Positions 1 through 10,825 of a DNA stretch of 64,000 nt are shown one piece after another. How positions within the stretch are numbered: the first letter of the stretch is position 1; each line of letters opens with the position of its first letter. Made by a program: the position numbers and the translations under genes. This DNA is from Cycas panzhihuaensis (lineage: Eukaryota > Cycadophyta). The stretch spans positions 21,762,001 to 21,826,000 of the forward strand of contig CM041465.1 of the NCBI GenBank assembly GCA_023213395.1, in the 5' to 3' direction. The notes beneath the pieces were generated by a model, which searched no databases, was not told the origin of the DNA, and saw nothing but the letters and a program-made list of their open reading frames with translations.

Positions 1-760
1 TTTATTGGAACTCCTTCATTTTGTAGCAATCCTTCTTAAGGTAACCTATCTTATTACAGTGCCAACATCTGAGCTTACTCTTCTTGCCTTTTGACTTTGA
101 CCTTGATGGGTCCCTAGAGCTTTGTCCTCTCTCAATTGTTCTATCCCTTGTTGTTATAGCTTATGGTGTAGAGGTTTCAAGACTGGACTTCCTCCTCATT
201 TCTTCCATCAACAAAGCACTCACAATATAATCATAGTCTAATTCATTTGTAGTTCTAAAACTAATTGAGGTGATAATATTATCCCAGGATTCTGGTAATG
301 AATATAATAAGGTAACAACCTTATTCTCATCGTCAATAATGACATTAATACTAGCCAACTAACAAATAAGTGTATTGAAAATATTTAAATGATTAGCAAT
401 TTTTAGACCTTTCTTCATCTGTAATGAGTACGACTATCTCTTCAAGTAGATTCAATTCATCACTGATTTGGTCATATACAAGCCTTCCAATTGGGTCTAT
501 AATCCTACTGCTATCTGCTTCCCTATGATATTAAATAGAACTTCATCTGCCAAGCACAATTGTATTATGCTAAGAGACCTTTTATCTAGATCATCCCATT
601 CATCATCATCCATCCTTACTGGTTTCTTCAATTTACCTACAAGAGCTTTGTACAAATCTCATTGTACCAGAACATCATACACTTTTTACTTCCACAACTT
701 GAAGTTATTCTTACCATTGAATTTCTCCACCTCAAACTTTACATTTACTAGATTTTCCAT
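1..760 (-). pseudogene. gag: Ty1/copia gag (element E1), partial and decayed
   Basis: Minus-strand reading from the ATG at 758-760 gives a copia Gag of the UBN2/retrotran_gag_2 type. The start region is MENLVNVKFEVEKFNG, the middle has VVTLLYSLPESWDNI, and the segment EEMRRKSS precedes a basic stretch and a zinc knuckle near position 30-85. The knuckle reads CWHCNKIGYLKKDC, so the usual histidine of CX2CX4HX4C is tyrosine. Several in-frame stops (near 680-690, 510 and 150) and at least one frame change break the frame. The gene begins about 55 bases after a tRNA-iMet-type primer site, as expected for the first gene of an LTR element. Gag would form the virus-like particle that packages element RNA. 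The rest of the element, pol and the 3' LTR, lies left of the window. Confidence 0.88.
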
Positions 761-815
761 TTGGTGTAGAAAAAGCTAACACCAAAATCTTTACAAACTT
801 GTTGGAAAAACAAAA

Positions 816-830
816 GTGGCTCTAATACCA
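816..830 (-). other. E1 primer binding site (initiator-Met tRNA type)
   Basis: The minus strand reads TGGTATTAGAGCCAC, one transition from the common copia primer site TGGTATCAGAGC. It lies directly inside the LTR that follows on the right, which fixes the element orientation as minus. Confidence 0.85.
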
Positions 831-831
831 G

Positions 832-1067
832 TTATTAAGTAAACTAGGTCTAATAACCAGAAACTGCTACTAATATCTAAATTATTTTATAGCTAGTTAT
901 GGGAATCAAAACTAAAATTTAATATGCAAGTTATTAAACTAGAGATAATATAATAAATGAACTAGAAAGTGAAAGCATCACATATACACCCGATATAATG
1001 TGGTAAAACTCTAATAGTGTACTAGGAAAACATCCACACAGGAAAGGTATTGATCTTTTTTATCAAA

Positions 1068-1130
<63 letters not shown>

Positions 1131-1521
1131 TATATATATAAGCTATAGTACAATGCTCATAACAACAATATCCAACCACCTAACCCCTCGCAGTATATCC
1201 AATATATTGAACACCATCAACATAATGAGAAAACACCATAAATTTGGCTATATGAGAGAGTCATACAAGGCATAAATATTGACCATCGAATCTAGGGTAT
1301 TTTGAATGAACGACCCTGATTCTCTTTATAATTTAGTATGTTTTTTAGTGCTAGCTTTTTGGGTCAGGGAATATCACCCTTGAACTGCCTCTTTACCTGG
1401 GGGAGAGGGGGTGTTCTGGCACTCCCCAGCCAAGGGGGGCTCCCGCCCCCCTTGGACCCCCTCGAGGAATTTTAGAAGGAAGTTGTACTACCAACTTGTC
1501 AAAATTTTAGCCTCTAAAACA
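832..1521 (-). mobile_element. E1 Ty1/copia 5' LTR
   Basis: The LTR lies between the primer site and the CA at 1520-1521 (minus TGTTTTAGAGGC). The inner border reads TATTAAG, which I interpret as TGTTAGG after two G-to-A changes. It contains a long TA microsatellite and a G-tract/C-tract segment near 1400-1460. The sequence beyond 1521 matches the middle of the alpha-type gypsy LTRs found elsewhere in the window, so E1 is inserted in such an LTR. The second E1 LTR is outside the window, so the target duplication cannot be checked. Confidence 0.7.
1070..1140. repeat. (TA)n microsatellite in the E1 LTR
   Basis: About 70 bases of near-pure TA dinucleotide with one GA interruption near 1129. It is likely length-variable and hard to sequence exactly. 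Confidence 0.98.
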
Positions 1522-3101
1522 TTGTTATCATATTATCTAACAACAAGTAGTTTGAGAGAAACGTATGTAAGGGTTTGAAGAGTGTCATAAAAGTTGTAAA
1601 AATTATCAAACCTATAAAATTTACAAAATTTGTAAGAGTTGTAAAAGGAAATAATAAACACTGATAAGATATGGTTAGCCAAGCATAACATGCATATAAT
1701 AAACGAGAGAAGTATAGTACTATAAGTATTGCAATGTTGCCAATGTGTATGAGTTACACCTTGCAAGGTTTGTTAGCATAAGTAGTGGGTATGGAGAAAA
1801 AGAGACTTAGGAATAAGGGGTTGCCCTAGGAGAAGTGGTTATAGGAGTCAGAACTCTAGTTGTATGTACTCTTGCCTTCCTAAATAGTCCAAAACCTAGC
1901 TTACTATTAGCTAGTAGAAACCTAAGGATGAGACAACGATGACAAAGTGAAAAGAGAGGGTTCACCTCTCTTTGCCCAACAAATATGGAGGAAAATATAT
2001 GATTAAGAGTATGAAAATGGATGAAATCAAGAGAAAACCAAATCTAAGAGAGGAATAATAGAAGAAGACCTGCTTTCAACTGTTGAAACTTGCTCAAAAT
2101 CAGAAGCTACCTTGCAACTAAAGGGATGATGTGTAAAAACCTACTTTTCTTAGTGAAGTAGACCCTTTTTAGAGAGGGGAAGAGCCTTTAATCCAAGAGA
2201 AATAACTACAATTACTTTGTTGAGCATGAAAGGAGAATGATCTCACTGAAAGAGGCTTGGTTCAGACTTATAAAGTAAAGTTTCTCCTTGTCAAACCTAA
2301 GTGGAAGAAAGAAGGAGAAGAGAAGAGAAGAGAACAGAGCCATTTTTTGATCATGAGAGAGTGAAAATGAGTTCAAAATTTTATTTTTATATTCCAATTA
2401 GGTTTTCATAGGGGCCAAGGTTTAGTTTAGGTGGGAATGATCATCTGCCACATGTCAGATTCATAATGGATACAAATATGGCTATTATCTGGCTATTACA
2501 ACTAATGAATAGTTACCCTATGACAAACTTCATAATACCACAAAGTTTAGTGTAGTGCCACAAAAATTGAAGTAGTACAAAGAAATGTAAGGGAAAAATA
2601 AAAATGACCTAGGGAATCCCATAAAAAATCAGTCCTAGAGTGCAAAAGATGAAGGTTGGTGGACTGGTAAGGTCTTTTAGGGGCTCTAGGTAGTGGTTGG
2701 GCTTCCCAATGTGTGGTGGAGGCCAAGCACCAATAAGGATATAAAAATATAGGTGGGTAAGTAAGTTAAGACCTATTCTAGGGGTCATACAACAAGCTAG
2801 AAGTGAGTTAAGGTGGGCTATAGGGTCCCATGAGTGCCTGTAAACTCTAGGAAGTTATTTCTTAGAGCTATGTAATGCCATAGGACCATAGTCCTAGGTT
2901 GTCATAGGCTGAAATATAATCACAAGTAAGTATTACGCAAGCAAACTTAGCAGCAAGATAAGCTATGCAACTAAATCATGCTATTAGGACCATAAATGTA
3001 CCTCATCATGCTATAAAGATAAATAAGTTAAGGGATAAGGATACATACCTATACTTACCTGATGGGTACTACTCCTTCCCATTCCTGATGGCTAGGAAAC
3101 A
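1522..3101 (-). mobile_element. T0 gypsy 3' LTR (alpha type), truncated by E1
   Basis: This stretch is colinear with the T1 3' LTR from about 23090 to 24657. Shared landmarks are the gttgtaaaa-rich stretch near 1590-1650, the block around the GGTACC-type palindrome near 2521-2550, and the LTR terminus GGAAACA at 3095-3101 (minus TGTTTCC). E1 interrupts it on the left. I see no protein-coding potential; short open frames here are not conserved in the other LTR copies. Confidence 0.82.
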
Positions 3102-3116
3102 CTGCCCCCTTGGCAG
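3102..3116 (-). other. T0 polypurine tract in a small hairpin
   Basis: The minus strand reads CTGCCAAGGGGGCAG directly before the LTR TGTTTCC. The purine run AAGGGGG would prime plus-strand DNA. CTGCC and GGCAG are complementary, so the tract sits within a 5-bp stem that recurs at the same place in T1 and T3. Confidence 0.8.
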
Positions 3117-3559
3117 TAGAACCTCATCACTTAAGAGCATATGATGATGGTGAATGCTATCAACACAAACGAGTCAACAACATCTACCAATACAAGTGTG
3201 TCATCATCCAAGGGGAGTGGAAAATAATGTGACAGATGACATGGATAGAGGCAGAGATGAAGCATCGTGGGGGTTGCCCATACATCGCCAAGAGTGTGCT
3301 GTGAAGGAACAAGGGGATGGGGGGACTACCCCCATCACTTGCATGTGCAATGTAAATGCTACATAGGATGCAAATATAACAAAGGTAAATGTAAAATATA
3401 AACATATAAATATAAAGTGTCAGCATGTAAAAGAATCATGTGATAGATGGTACGATAATAGAGAAAAGAAGCAAACATGTGGGCACCATATTTAACCTTA
3501 TTAGTGGTCTACTTTTAGAGGTACTAGGGAGACTATTAAATGGTATGAGAAGAAGGCCG
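3117..3559. other. T0 untranslated spacer between RNase H and PPT
   Basis: This segment is colinear with 24673-25129 (T1) and 48165-48640 (T3), with shared words around 3120-3160 and 3490-3530. I see no conserved reading frame. It is best read as the 3' untranslated end of the element. Confidence 0.6.
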
Positions 3560-3990
3560 GCATGTGAGCTCAGTGATAGATCACCTAGAGGATGAAGGCG
3601 ATGCTCCAATATGTGGTGAATAAGACTATCTACCTTGGCATCCTGACCTCGAGGGATATACTAAATATCCATAGAGAAGAAGAGGGATAGTAATGAATTA
3701 GCAGTCAATGTGAAGGACCTTAATCATGGGCAACAAACCTAGTTAACCTAGGTTAGCTATAACACGATGATTTAAGAGTCATAATGAAGGATAATAGGGC
3801 CATGGTGGAAGCACAATACATCAATTGAGGGCTTCGATAATAGTTGTGTACTTAGCTTCGTTATTCATAGCCTCAGGCAAGTAGACTCTAAAATATATGT
3901 AGTCATTCCTAAAGGGATCGCTGAGGATCTATGTAGCTATGAAGGGTTTGGGGTTTCTATGACTACCACCATCGGTAAAGATGAGTAGAA
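3560..3990 (-). pseudogene. T0 extra RNase H (Tat-type), decayed
   Basis: The minus-strand reading contains IFTDGGSHRNPKP near 3950-3985, PEAMNNEAKYTTIIEAL near 3815-3875, and IPRGQDAKVDSLIHHILE near 3600-3650. These correspond to the RNase HI blocks DGGSxGNPGP, EATNNxAEYxAxIxAL and VPRxxNxxADxLA. Several stops break it. In the element the gene lies beyond the antisense aORF, next to the 3' LTR, which is unusual because RNase H normally belongs to pol. T1 and T3 have the same gene at the same place, so the position is original and not a local rearrangement. The enzyme would cleave RNA in the RNA-DNA hybrid during reverse transcription. Confidence 0.75.
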
Positions 3991-4721
3991 CCATGGTGAA
4001 GAAAGAAGATTTTAGACCAAGTTGTAGGAAAATGGGTAGCAGCACCATTGAGGTGTAAAGGGGGTAGCAACAGGGCTATAATAACTTAAAATGACTAGAT
4101 ATATCAGGCATGAAAGGATAGGAGAGCCCTGGGGATAGGCTACTAGGCTCGTAGAGGGCCTACCCAATGAAAGGGGCAAGAATAGATGCTAAAACATGTT
4201 CTTTATACGTTCCTAGGAGTATGATAGGGCCAATGGAGTGCTTGAAAGTAGCGATGAGCTCTCCCCTAGAGCCTCGAGGGCTCTAACGGATGGTAGAAAT
4301 GGATCTAGGGCATCGAAACAAACTAAAAGAGTGTAAACATGAGCATGTTTTAGAGAGGCTTAAAAATCAAGATGGCAAAGCCTCCAACATACTAAAGTGA
4401 CTTGCCATAAATGCACATAAAAGGAGCTAGAAGGAGGATTTAAGAATGGAATAAGGGTCGAACCCCAAAGGCAAAAAGAATGGTCATGAAACATGGGTCT
4501 TGAAGGCTATTTCATTAGCAAAAATTGATGTGGTGCCATGGGAGGCCCTACAAATAAAAGGGATGACAGGGAAAAAATTGATTTCATTTTTGTGGGCCCC
4601 TCATATAATTTAGAGCCCTTCTATCTAAGTAGTGAGTCTTCACTACCCTTCACAAGTACACACAAGAGATTTGACCATTGAATCTTGATGAGGAGATAGC
4701 CATTAGGATCAAGATAGTGAG
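3991..4721. other. T0 spacer 5' of the aORF (possible aORF promoter)
   Basis: This intergenic stretch lies between the minus-strand RNase H and the plus-strand aORF. It is colinear with 25561-26294 (T1) and 52076-52797 (T3). The three copies share blocks around 4110-4180 and 4560-4640. No reading frame is conserved. By position it should hold the aORF promoter, but I cannot point to a convincing TATA box. Confidence 0.45.
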
Positions 4722-4745
4722 ATGGTGGAAATTAGGCTAGACCTA
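4722..4745 (+). pseudogene. T0 aORF exon 1 (8 codons)
   Basis: ATG plus seven codons (MVEIRLDL) aligns with the T3 exon 52798-52821 (MAVARPDP) and the T1 exon 26295-26318, where the ATG has become ATA. In T1 and T3 the exon ends at a good splice donor (GTAAGT and GTGAGT). Here the donor has decayed to ATGAGT. Exon 2 is at 16513, because the palindromic element sits in the intron between them. Confidence 0.5.
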
Positions 4746-4901
4746 ATGAGTGGATCTTAGCCTAAGCCTTTCTTTTGGTCATTTCAATTTAATGCTAACT
4801 TTTTATGAATTTGGGCCCTGTAAGGGCCACAGGGACCTCATAGAGCTCATTGGAGACCCAAGGAGGGGGAGGTTTAGGGTATTAGGCAGCCCTAGTCCTA
4901 G

Positions 4902-4906
4902 TCAAA
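4902..4906. repeat. Left target-site duplication of the palindromic element
   Basis: TCAAA abuts the left U3 end and pairs with TCAAC at 16174-16178, a match at four of five bases. Removing the insertion and one copy restores a sequence that aligns without a gap to 26470-26500 in T1. Confidence 0.72.
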
Positions 4907-7485
4907 TGTTTCCCAGCTTCCGGGAATGGATACGGAATCACCGACTCAGGTAAGTGCAGGTATGTTTCTCGCATTATCATGGCTTTCTTTTGATGAGTGT
5001 TTGCTTGCATGTCTACATGTGTGTGGCTTTGTAGGCGACTTTGTCCTCGTCTACACTTATTTTAGCCTATGACGACTATAGCAGGGGCACACTCCCAGCG
5101 AGTGTGGCACCCTGGTGGCCACTTCACTCCCCGCATCTGCCCTCCTCGCTCCAGGATCCACTAGGTTTGCGCCACCTCCGCCCGTGTGATGACCCGTCAT
5201 CATTTGGTCGACTTGCCACCCTACTTGAGCCCTATTTTTGCTCCTTTAGACCCGTCTGTTGGCTTGTTTACCCCCGGGTAGGTGTCTTAGCCCCCTATCA
5301 GCTCTTTTGGTCATACACTTTGACTGGGGTGGCTAAACTATTTTGCCTCTGGGTTCGTCATGCAGTAATTTTTTGATCTTCTTGAAACATCGGTGATCAT
5401 GGAGTTCTGATGATCATTTGTTCTCATTTATTTTTTAAAATCCGCCATGGCAATTTCGCATTTATTGCAAAACTGCCACGTGGCTCGCGACTTAACTCTC
5501 TTCCAGCCGCGCCCTAATCGCTCGCTTTAGGGTTTAGGTTAAGTACTTAAGTCATTTTTGACTCATTTTTGGGAAATCTTTTTGCTCACTTTTGGATTAC
5601 TCCTCAAAGAAACAAGGCTGTGCCCTGCTCTTCTCTGCTACCCTGCTGCTATCACAGGATGTGTGCCTCTCCTACAGTGCCTAGCTCTCCTTTGGTGTGG
5701 CTAGGACATTCTCCCAGCCCCTCACACACCTTAGAGAGGGCCCCTTAGAGAGGTTTCAGTGGATTCTTGCCCCGGGCAGCCATCAAGGGTTCCAAGTGCA
5801 GGTGTTTCCCGTCCAACCCCCTTAGTAGGGTCCTAAACCTGCTGCACTTCAAATTTGGGCTGACTTCTCAGCCCCTCTTCGTTGCCCCTTGGTTGAGACA
5901 AGTCCCTTGCCTCCCTCACTTAGGTATTTCTTAATTTTGAATTATTTTTCTTGTGATATTAATGCTCCATCTTGCTTGCTCCCTGCTTGTCCTTGCGAGT
6001 TTGGTTTTCTTCCTCTTAGTGGGCTGTTTTACCTCTGTCCTTATGCCTCTTACCTGCGTTTATTGCTCAAGGTAGTGGTGTTGAGGGTTAGCATAGGCTT
6101 TGGGAAGGAGCTGGGTGGATTCCGTACCACCTTCCATGCTCCTCAAGCGGCTCTAAGCCCCCCAAATCCTCCCTCTTGCCTCGTGCTGTCCTTGGCACCT
6201 AAACAAGGGTTTGTTGGCCCTCTTTTAGCCGCTGAAATCAGGTCATCTGCGTTAAAGACTGGTTTGAAGGGCTTGGGTTCATGTTTGGGCAACTCACGTA
6301 AGTCCCAACTGCTAGTCATTGTCCAATTCCCCTCCTGGCAGCCCGGTTTGCTCCTCATAGCATCCCAGTTCGCCGTAGGTGTTCTTTGGCTCCTCTTCAT
6401 CTTCTTGTTGCCATTTCCAGCCATCTCTCTTGGCCTTGCCCTCGCTACCTTATGGCTCTTGGGGGGATGTTAGGGTGTTATTTGCGAGAGGTGGGCCACT
6501 CCGAGGCTTATCGGTCATTTACCTTTGCTTTGGTTACCCTCTTTTACGTGCTTTCCTCATTGGGTTGATACTAACATATGTGCGTTTAGATTCTTATTTG
6601 CATTATATAAATATATATTGTTAGAATCTTGTATTGCATGTTAGTACCCTTTCTCCGGAAAGGGGGAGGTTGCCATTGTTTGCAGGTACTTGGCGAGCGC
6701 GAAGGATATTGTCCGTTAGCTCCATCACCGGTAAGTGCTCTCGTGTACATTGTACTTTTCACACTTCTTTAGTTATTAGCATTTACTTCCTTTCTTTCCT
6801 TGGCATCGTATTTGGTAGTCTTCCAGGGAAGGTAAGGAAGCCCCTCATCTAAATCCGCCACGACGGTTCGCATCCGACGCACCACGTGGAGTAGCTTGGT
6901 GCCCCTCGGGTTGGTCCTCGTTACGCACGCCCTCGGTCCAGGTGCACACCTTACTCTACTCTACCGCTTTATTTCCTTTTAGATTCCTTTCTTAGTAATT
7001 AACACATCAGAAAATAAAAGGGAAATTTGACTTTGCTCTTTGGTTATGCTTTACTTGTTTCATTACATGTATCTTTGTTACCCATAGGAAAGGCTATAGG
7101 AACCCCCCTTTCACCTTTCCTCTTCTCCTTAGCCGAATAAGTTTCTTACCTCCCACGTTGCTTGTGTACCCAGTTAGCTTGTTTAGACACACCCTTGATC
7201 TATTTTTCCTAGATCTTCTCCTTCCCCTTCCGGCCATCCAAGGGTGGGAGGATCCTGTCCCTAGGTCAACCCAGGCTAACCCTACGCCTCTTCACCCTTC
7301 GTTTGAAGTGGTGGAGGATCACTTGTTAGTAGCCATATTCCATTGTAGGTCCCGAACTCGGGCTCCAGCGCACGGGGCGCTCTGCATGGTAATTACTTTC
7401 CTCATAGGTCTCTCCTTCGATCATATCATCACCCATTCCCACCACACCTATTAGTTAGGTAGCTATCTCGTAGATGCGCGTCCAT
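4907..7485 (+). mobile_element. Left-arm LTR of the palindromic element
   Basis: A 2579-base LTR starting TGTTTCCCAGC and ending GTCCA, followed by one base and the primer site. It is relatively rich in CpG. Open frames such as 5889-6473 are not preserved in the right-arm copy or in the T3 LTRs, so I treat them as non-coding. It holds about 375 bases (5156-5530) that are missing from the right-arm LTR. Confidence 0.85.
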
Positions 7486-7486
7486 T

Positions 7487-7505
7487 GGCGACCATACTGG
7501 GGGCC
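7487..7505 (+). other. Left-arm primer binding site
   Basis: TGGCGACCATACTGGGGGC begins two bases after the LTR end. It resembles the TGGCGACTCTGCTGGGG class that I associate with Ogre/Tat elements and a tRNA-Arg primer. The tRNA assignment is from memory and needs a check against plant tRNA 3' ends. Confidence 0.75.
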
Positions 7506-7654
7506 CGATGGGGAGCTAGTTTCCGCTCTCTTTCATTGGTTTCGCTACCTTCTTGTGATCCTTTTATACCTATTTCAATCTCTACGTTGGGCAGCCCCCA
7601 ACGCGTGTGCCTTACCGCTCTATCTCTTTCCCTAACATTGTTGGTTGATCTAGC

Positions 7655-9790
7655 ATGCGATGCTTTTCTCGTCACTTGCGCGGTCTACCTCCACTGTTAG
7701 AAGACCCCAAGTATCACCCTCTTCCTCTGTCAGATTCTGATCTGACTATGGAGGGATACTCTTCCAATTGGGCCTACCACACTTCAACCTTAGAAACCCA
7801 TGCTTTTCCTTCCTCTATTCCCGGGTCCACCCAAGAGGGTGATGAACACCTTTATTACCCAAATGACCAACATCTCTCTCTCGATGTCCATCCCTCTACC
7901 CATGCCGTAGAAGGATCCGCTCCTCTTGAGACTTGCCACGTATTCGGTAACTCTTATAACGAGCATTCCAATGAACCTACTTTGTCCGAGGTCCCAGTTA
8001 CCTCTTATGAGTATGTAGGAACCCCTCCCATCGACGTAGTTGAAGCTCTCAACGAGTGTCGCGGCGCGGCACGCTTGCAACCGCGTCTTGGATGGCTTGA
8101 GGGTGCCCTCCGTGGAGGAGCCTCTTCCTCTTCTGCTCCCCCCCTGCATGCTTCATCCTCATCTACTCTCCCTTTAACAACGAATCCCTTCGTGCCTGCG
8201 CATGTGTCCCGCTCATTTCCTATTCCCGCAGTGGGGGCACGTGTTGCGTCTTCCATTTCTCATCGAGGTCCTAGTGTTTCAGGATCTCCCCGTGGTGTGT
8301 CTTTCCCTCAATTGAAGGTTAGCATACCTGTCCCTAACCAAACCAATGTGCCATCCCCTAATGTGGCACATACTACTCCTAGTAGGCCTGCCAGTCCTAC
8401 TAGCCTTCCGACCACTAGTCATGTGGGATCCGCTCCCACACATCCTCAAAACCAACACGTTGGTGCTTCCTTCTATGTTCCCCCAGGGTATACTTCTCAA
8501 CCTTGAGGCGGGGGTAGAAGGAAGGCATCTCCCAGTTTATGGGGTGGATCCGCCACACCCATATGGGGTCGCTCCACCTACGGGTGGCCTATATGGGCAA
8601 AACCCGGTTCCACATCCGTCTTGCCCGTCATCTAATGCAATCCCATTCGTTGTGCCTTCGCAAGGAAACCCGACTCCCTTCCAAGGCACCTACCCCCATG
8701 CTTCTTTTCAGTAAGGGGCATTTCCTCAAGGAGGGTTGGGTGTTCCACCCCCATCTGCTCCTTGTTCATTACCTACTACGGCGTTCTTTGACCCTACGGT
8801 CCACATGAGGGCACGCCCCTTCATGGACTTTAGGTCAACACCTCTTTCCATTGAGGCGTTAAGAACCAATCTGCCGCCTCATCCCCCTAAAGTTCCTAGA
8901 TTCGATGGAACTTATCGTAAACCCGTGAGCATGTACGTGGTTTTTCTATGGCATGCATCGATTACTGGGCTTAAGACCACATTTTAATAAAATTATTCCC
9001 GCGATCCTTGCGGTGGCGCCTCAGTGGTTCTCTTAGTCTCCTGCCCATTCTATCCATTCATTCCAGCAATTGGTGGACGAGTTCATCAACTATTTTGATG
9101 TAGCCCGTCCATTCGAGAGCAGAATGAAGTCGTTTCTTTCACTCAAACAAGGTCACGATGAGATGAATTGTGACTTTGTGCGGCGATTCCATGACTTGCT
9201 TCACTCCTCTAAGGCAACATTGCATAAGGAGCTGAAGCGAGACCTTTTCGTCAACGCACTTCATCCTGAAGTTCATGTGGAAGTCCTCAAGATGGGGGCG
9301 ACCACATGTGACTCCGCGATCGCCAAGTGTTTGGTGTTGGAGGCTATTAAGATCCAAGCTGGTCTCAAGAAACCTCTTAAGGCCTCACAACACCGTGAGG
9401 CACCACCCCAGGGATACCAAACCTTCACAACCTACAGGTCTTCCTGTCATCAGGCAGAGGAATTTAGACCCTCTCTCACATGACCATCGCTCATTCGGCG
9501 TCACGATGAAGGAACTCAAGCTTCAGGCTCCTTCATCCCCTACATCCAACAAACAAATCCAACAAACAACCCAAGCTCCTCTCCCTAGGAATGAAAATGC
9601 CCAGTCCTCTCAAGCGAGAAGGTCAGACCCTCCGCTTGAGAAGAAGTGGTGCTCCATTCATGGGGAGTGCTTCCACGACGATTCGCGTTGTAGGGCCCAG
9701 TATCCTAGGGATGCCCCTCGACACGATTCTTCCCCCAAATGGGCTTCAAGGCCTAATTTGGATCAACCGATTCCACAGTTCGTTCCCTAA
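7655..9790 (+). pseudogene. gag: Left-arm gag, frameshifted
   Basis: The ATG at 7655 starts a 283-codon open stretch with a Ser/Pro/Thr-rich N-terminal region. The frame shifts near 8505 and 8980-9060, then resumes with the capsid-like retrotrans_gag region at about 8830-9400. That region includes LVDEFINYFDVARPF, LKQGHDEMNCDFVRRFHDLL and DLFVNALHPEVHVEVLKMGA. A zinc-finger-like block WCSIHGECFHDDSRC (C-x2-H-x4-H-x4-C) is at 9645-9692, comparable to the finger of Tat Gag proteins. The right arm, T1 and T3 carry the same blocks. The product would assemble the particle. The right arm is open where the left is shifted near 8505, so the parental gene was intact there. Confidence 0.85.
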
Positions 9791-9792
9791 AC

Positions 9793-10272
9793 ATGGGGAG
9801 CGTGATACATAACACCAAACCAAACAGCAAGGCGGGAAGATCGCCTGATCCCCGTCCTTCCCATGACAAAGGGAAGGGTACCCAGAACTCGTCTTCCTCC
9901 TCTCGTTCTCCTAGCCGTCGTACTCCATTGCCTTCGCGACCTCGGAACAAGGGGAAGAAGGTGATCCAGTTGCTTGAAGCAACTCCTACTTACGCCCTTA
10001 TGCGATCTCAAGCCGCCAAGGAAGCAGTGGGAGCTTCCTGTTCTTCTGCTCCTTCCGACCCTCTTCCAGAGAACCTTCCTTCGGAAATACCTCTCTTACC
10101 CAAGGCTATTCACATGCCTAGTCGTTACAATTCTGAAGGGCACTTACCTAGCCTCTGCGAAGGTAAACCCTTCTCCGTCGTGGATGAGCTCCATCTTGTC
10201 ATGCCCGGGAATGTCCTTGATGAGCGTTTTGAGGAGTTGTCCCGCGGCGGGCCCTCCTCCTGGAAGCTTTAG
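9793..10272 (+). pseudogene. Left-arm gag-protease linker
   Basis: A 159-codon open stretch, rich in Ser, Arg and Lys, with GKKVIQLLEATPTYALMRSQ near 9950-10010. T1 (near 32760-32850) and T3 (near 57400-57460) have matching segments of the form KVIQ-L-TTP-YALTRSQ. It joins the Gag zinc finger to protease in this family. The ATG at 9793 is probably not a real start, because the upstream frame is related but shifted. Confidence 0.6.
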
Positions 10273-10289
10273 GATCAAGTGATGCTTTG

Positions 10290-10800
10290 TCCATGCTTTG
10301 GGTGTCACCCAAGGTGGTGGACCCAGATTATCTCATTTGACCCTAAGGATCTTCCCCATGGGTGAAAGGGCGTCGGTGGAACTTCGATTCACTATCACTA
10401 TCGATACACCGATTGTACCCTTGAAGAATTTGTTGTCAACAACGGTTCTTACATCGATCTCATGCCCTTGCGTGTCATGCAAGAGCTTAGTATCTCCGCC
10501 TTGGAACCTGTTCCCTGGCGATGCCAAGGTTATGACGGTAGCGAGAAGACCCCTTTGGGATTTGTCGCGATTCTGCTCACCCTTGAGGGCAAGACCGTTC
10601 TTGCCGACATTGTAGTCCTCGACGTTGATGTGGATTACAACCTCCTTCTAGGTCGTCCATGGCTCGACCAAATGGGAGCTATGTGCTCGACTCTTTTGGG
10701 ACAACTTAAATTCGTCCACGACGGACGAATGAGAGTGATTCCCTGCGAACGCCCATTTACTAAACAAACTCGTTCTACCAGTTTGGCAAATAGGGACAAC
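10290..10800 (+). pseudogene. Left-arm retropepsin-like protease
   Basis: The frame around 10423-10812 reads VVNNGSYIDLMPLRVMQEL, then PWRCQGYDGSEKTPLG, then ADIVVLDVDVDYNLLLGRPW. This is the aspartic protease of Ty3/gypsy elements, which cuts the Gag-Pol polyprotein. The active-site triplet is Asn-Asn-Gly, while T3 has Asp-Asn-Gly, so the catalytic Asp appears lost. The arm ends shortly after this domain at the palindrome centre. RT, RNase H and integrase are absent. Confidence 0.8.
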
Positions 10801-10825
10801 CTAAGATGGTAGTTTAGGCTCATTT
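10801..10825. other. Centre segment of the palindrome
   Basis: The plus strand shows the words GGTAGTTTAGGCTCATTT. The same words occur just outside the integrase end of the related elements (T1 29570-29590, T3 55958-55978, decayed in T0 19275-19292). On the minus strand it therefore belongs to the right arm as a sequence that normally lies after integrase, joined here directly to protease. Confidence 0.7.

Noticed and set aside
5889-6473. 194-aa plus-strand open frame in the left LTR
   Set aside because: The right-arm LTR copy is split into short frames and the T3 LTRs lack it. No domain is recognisable.
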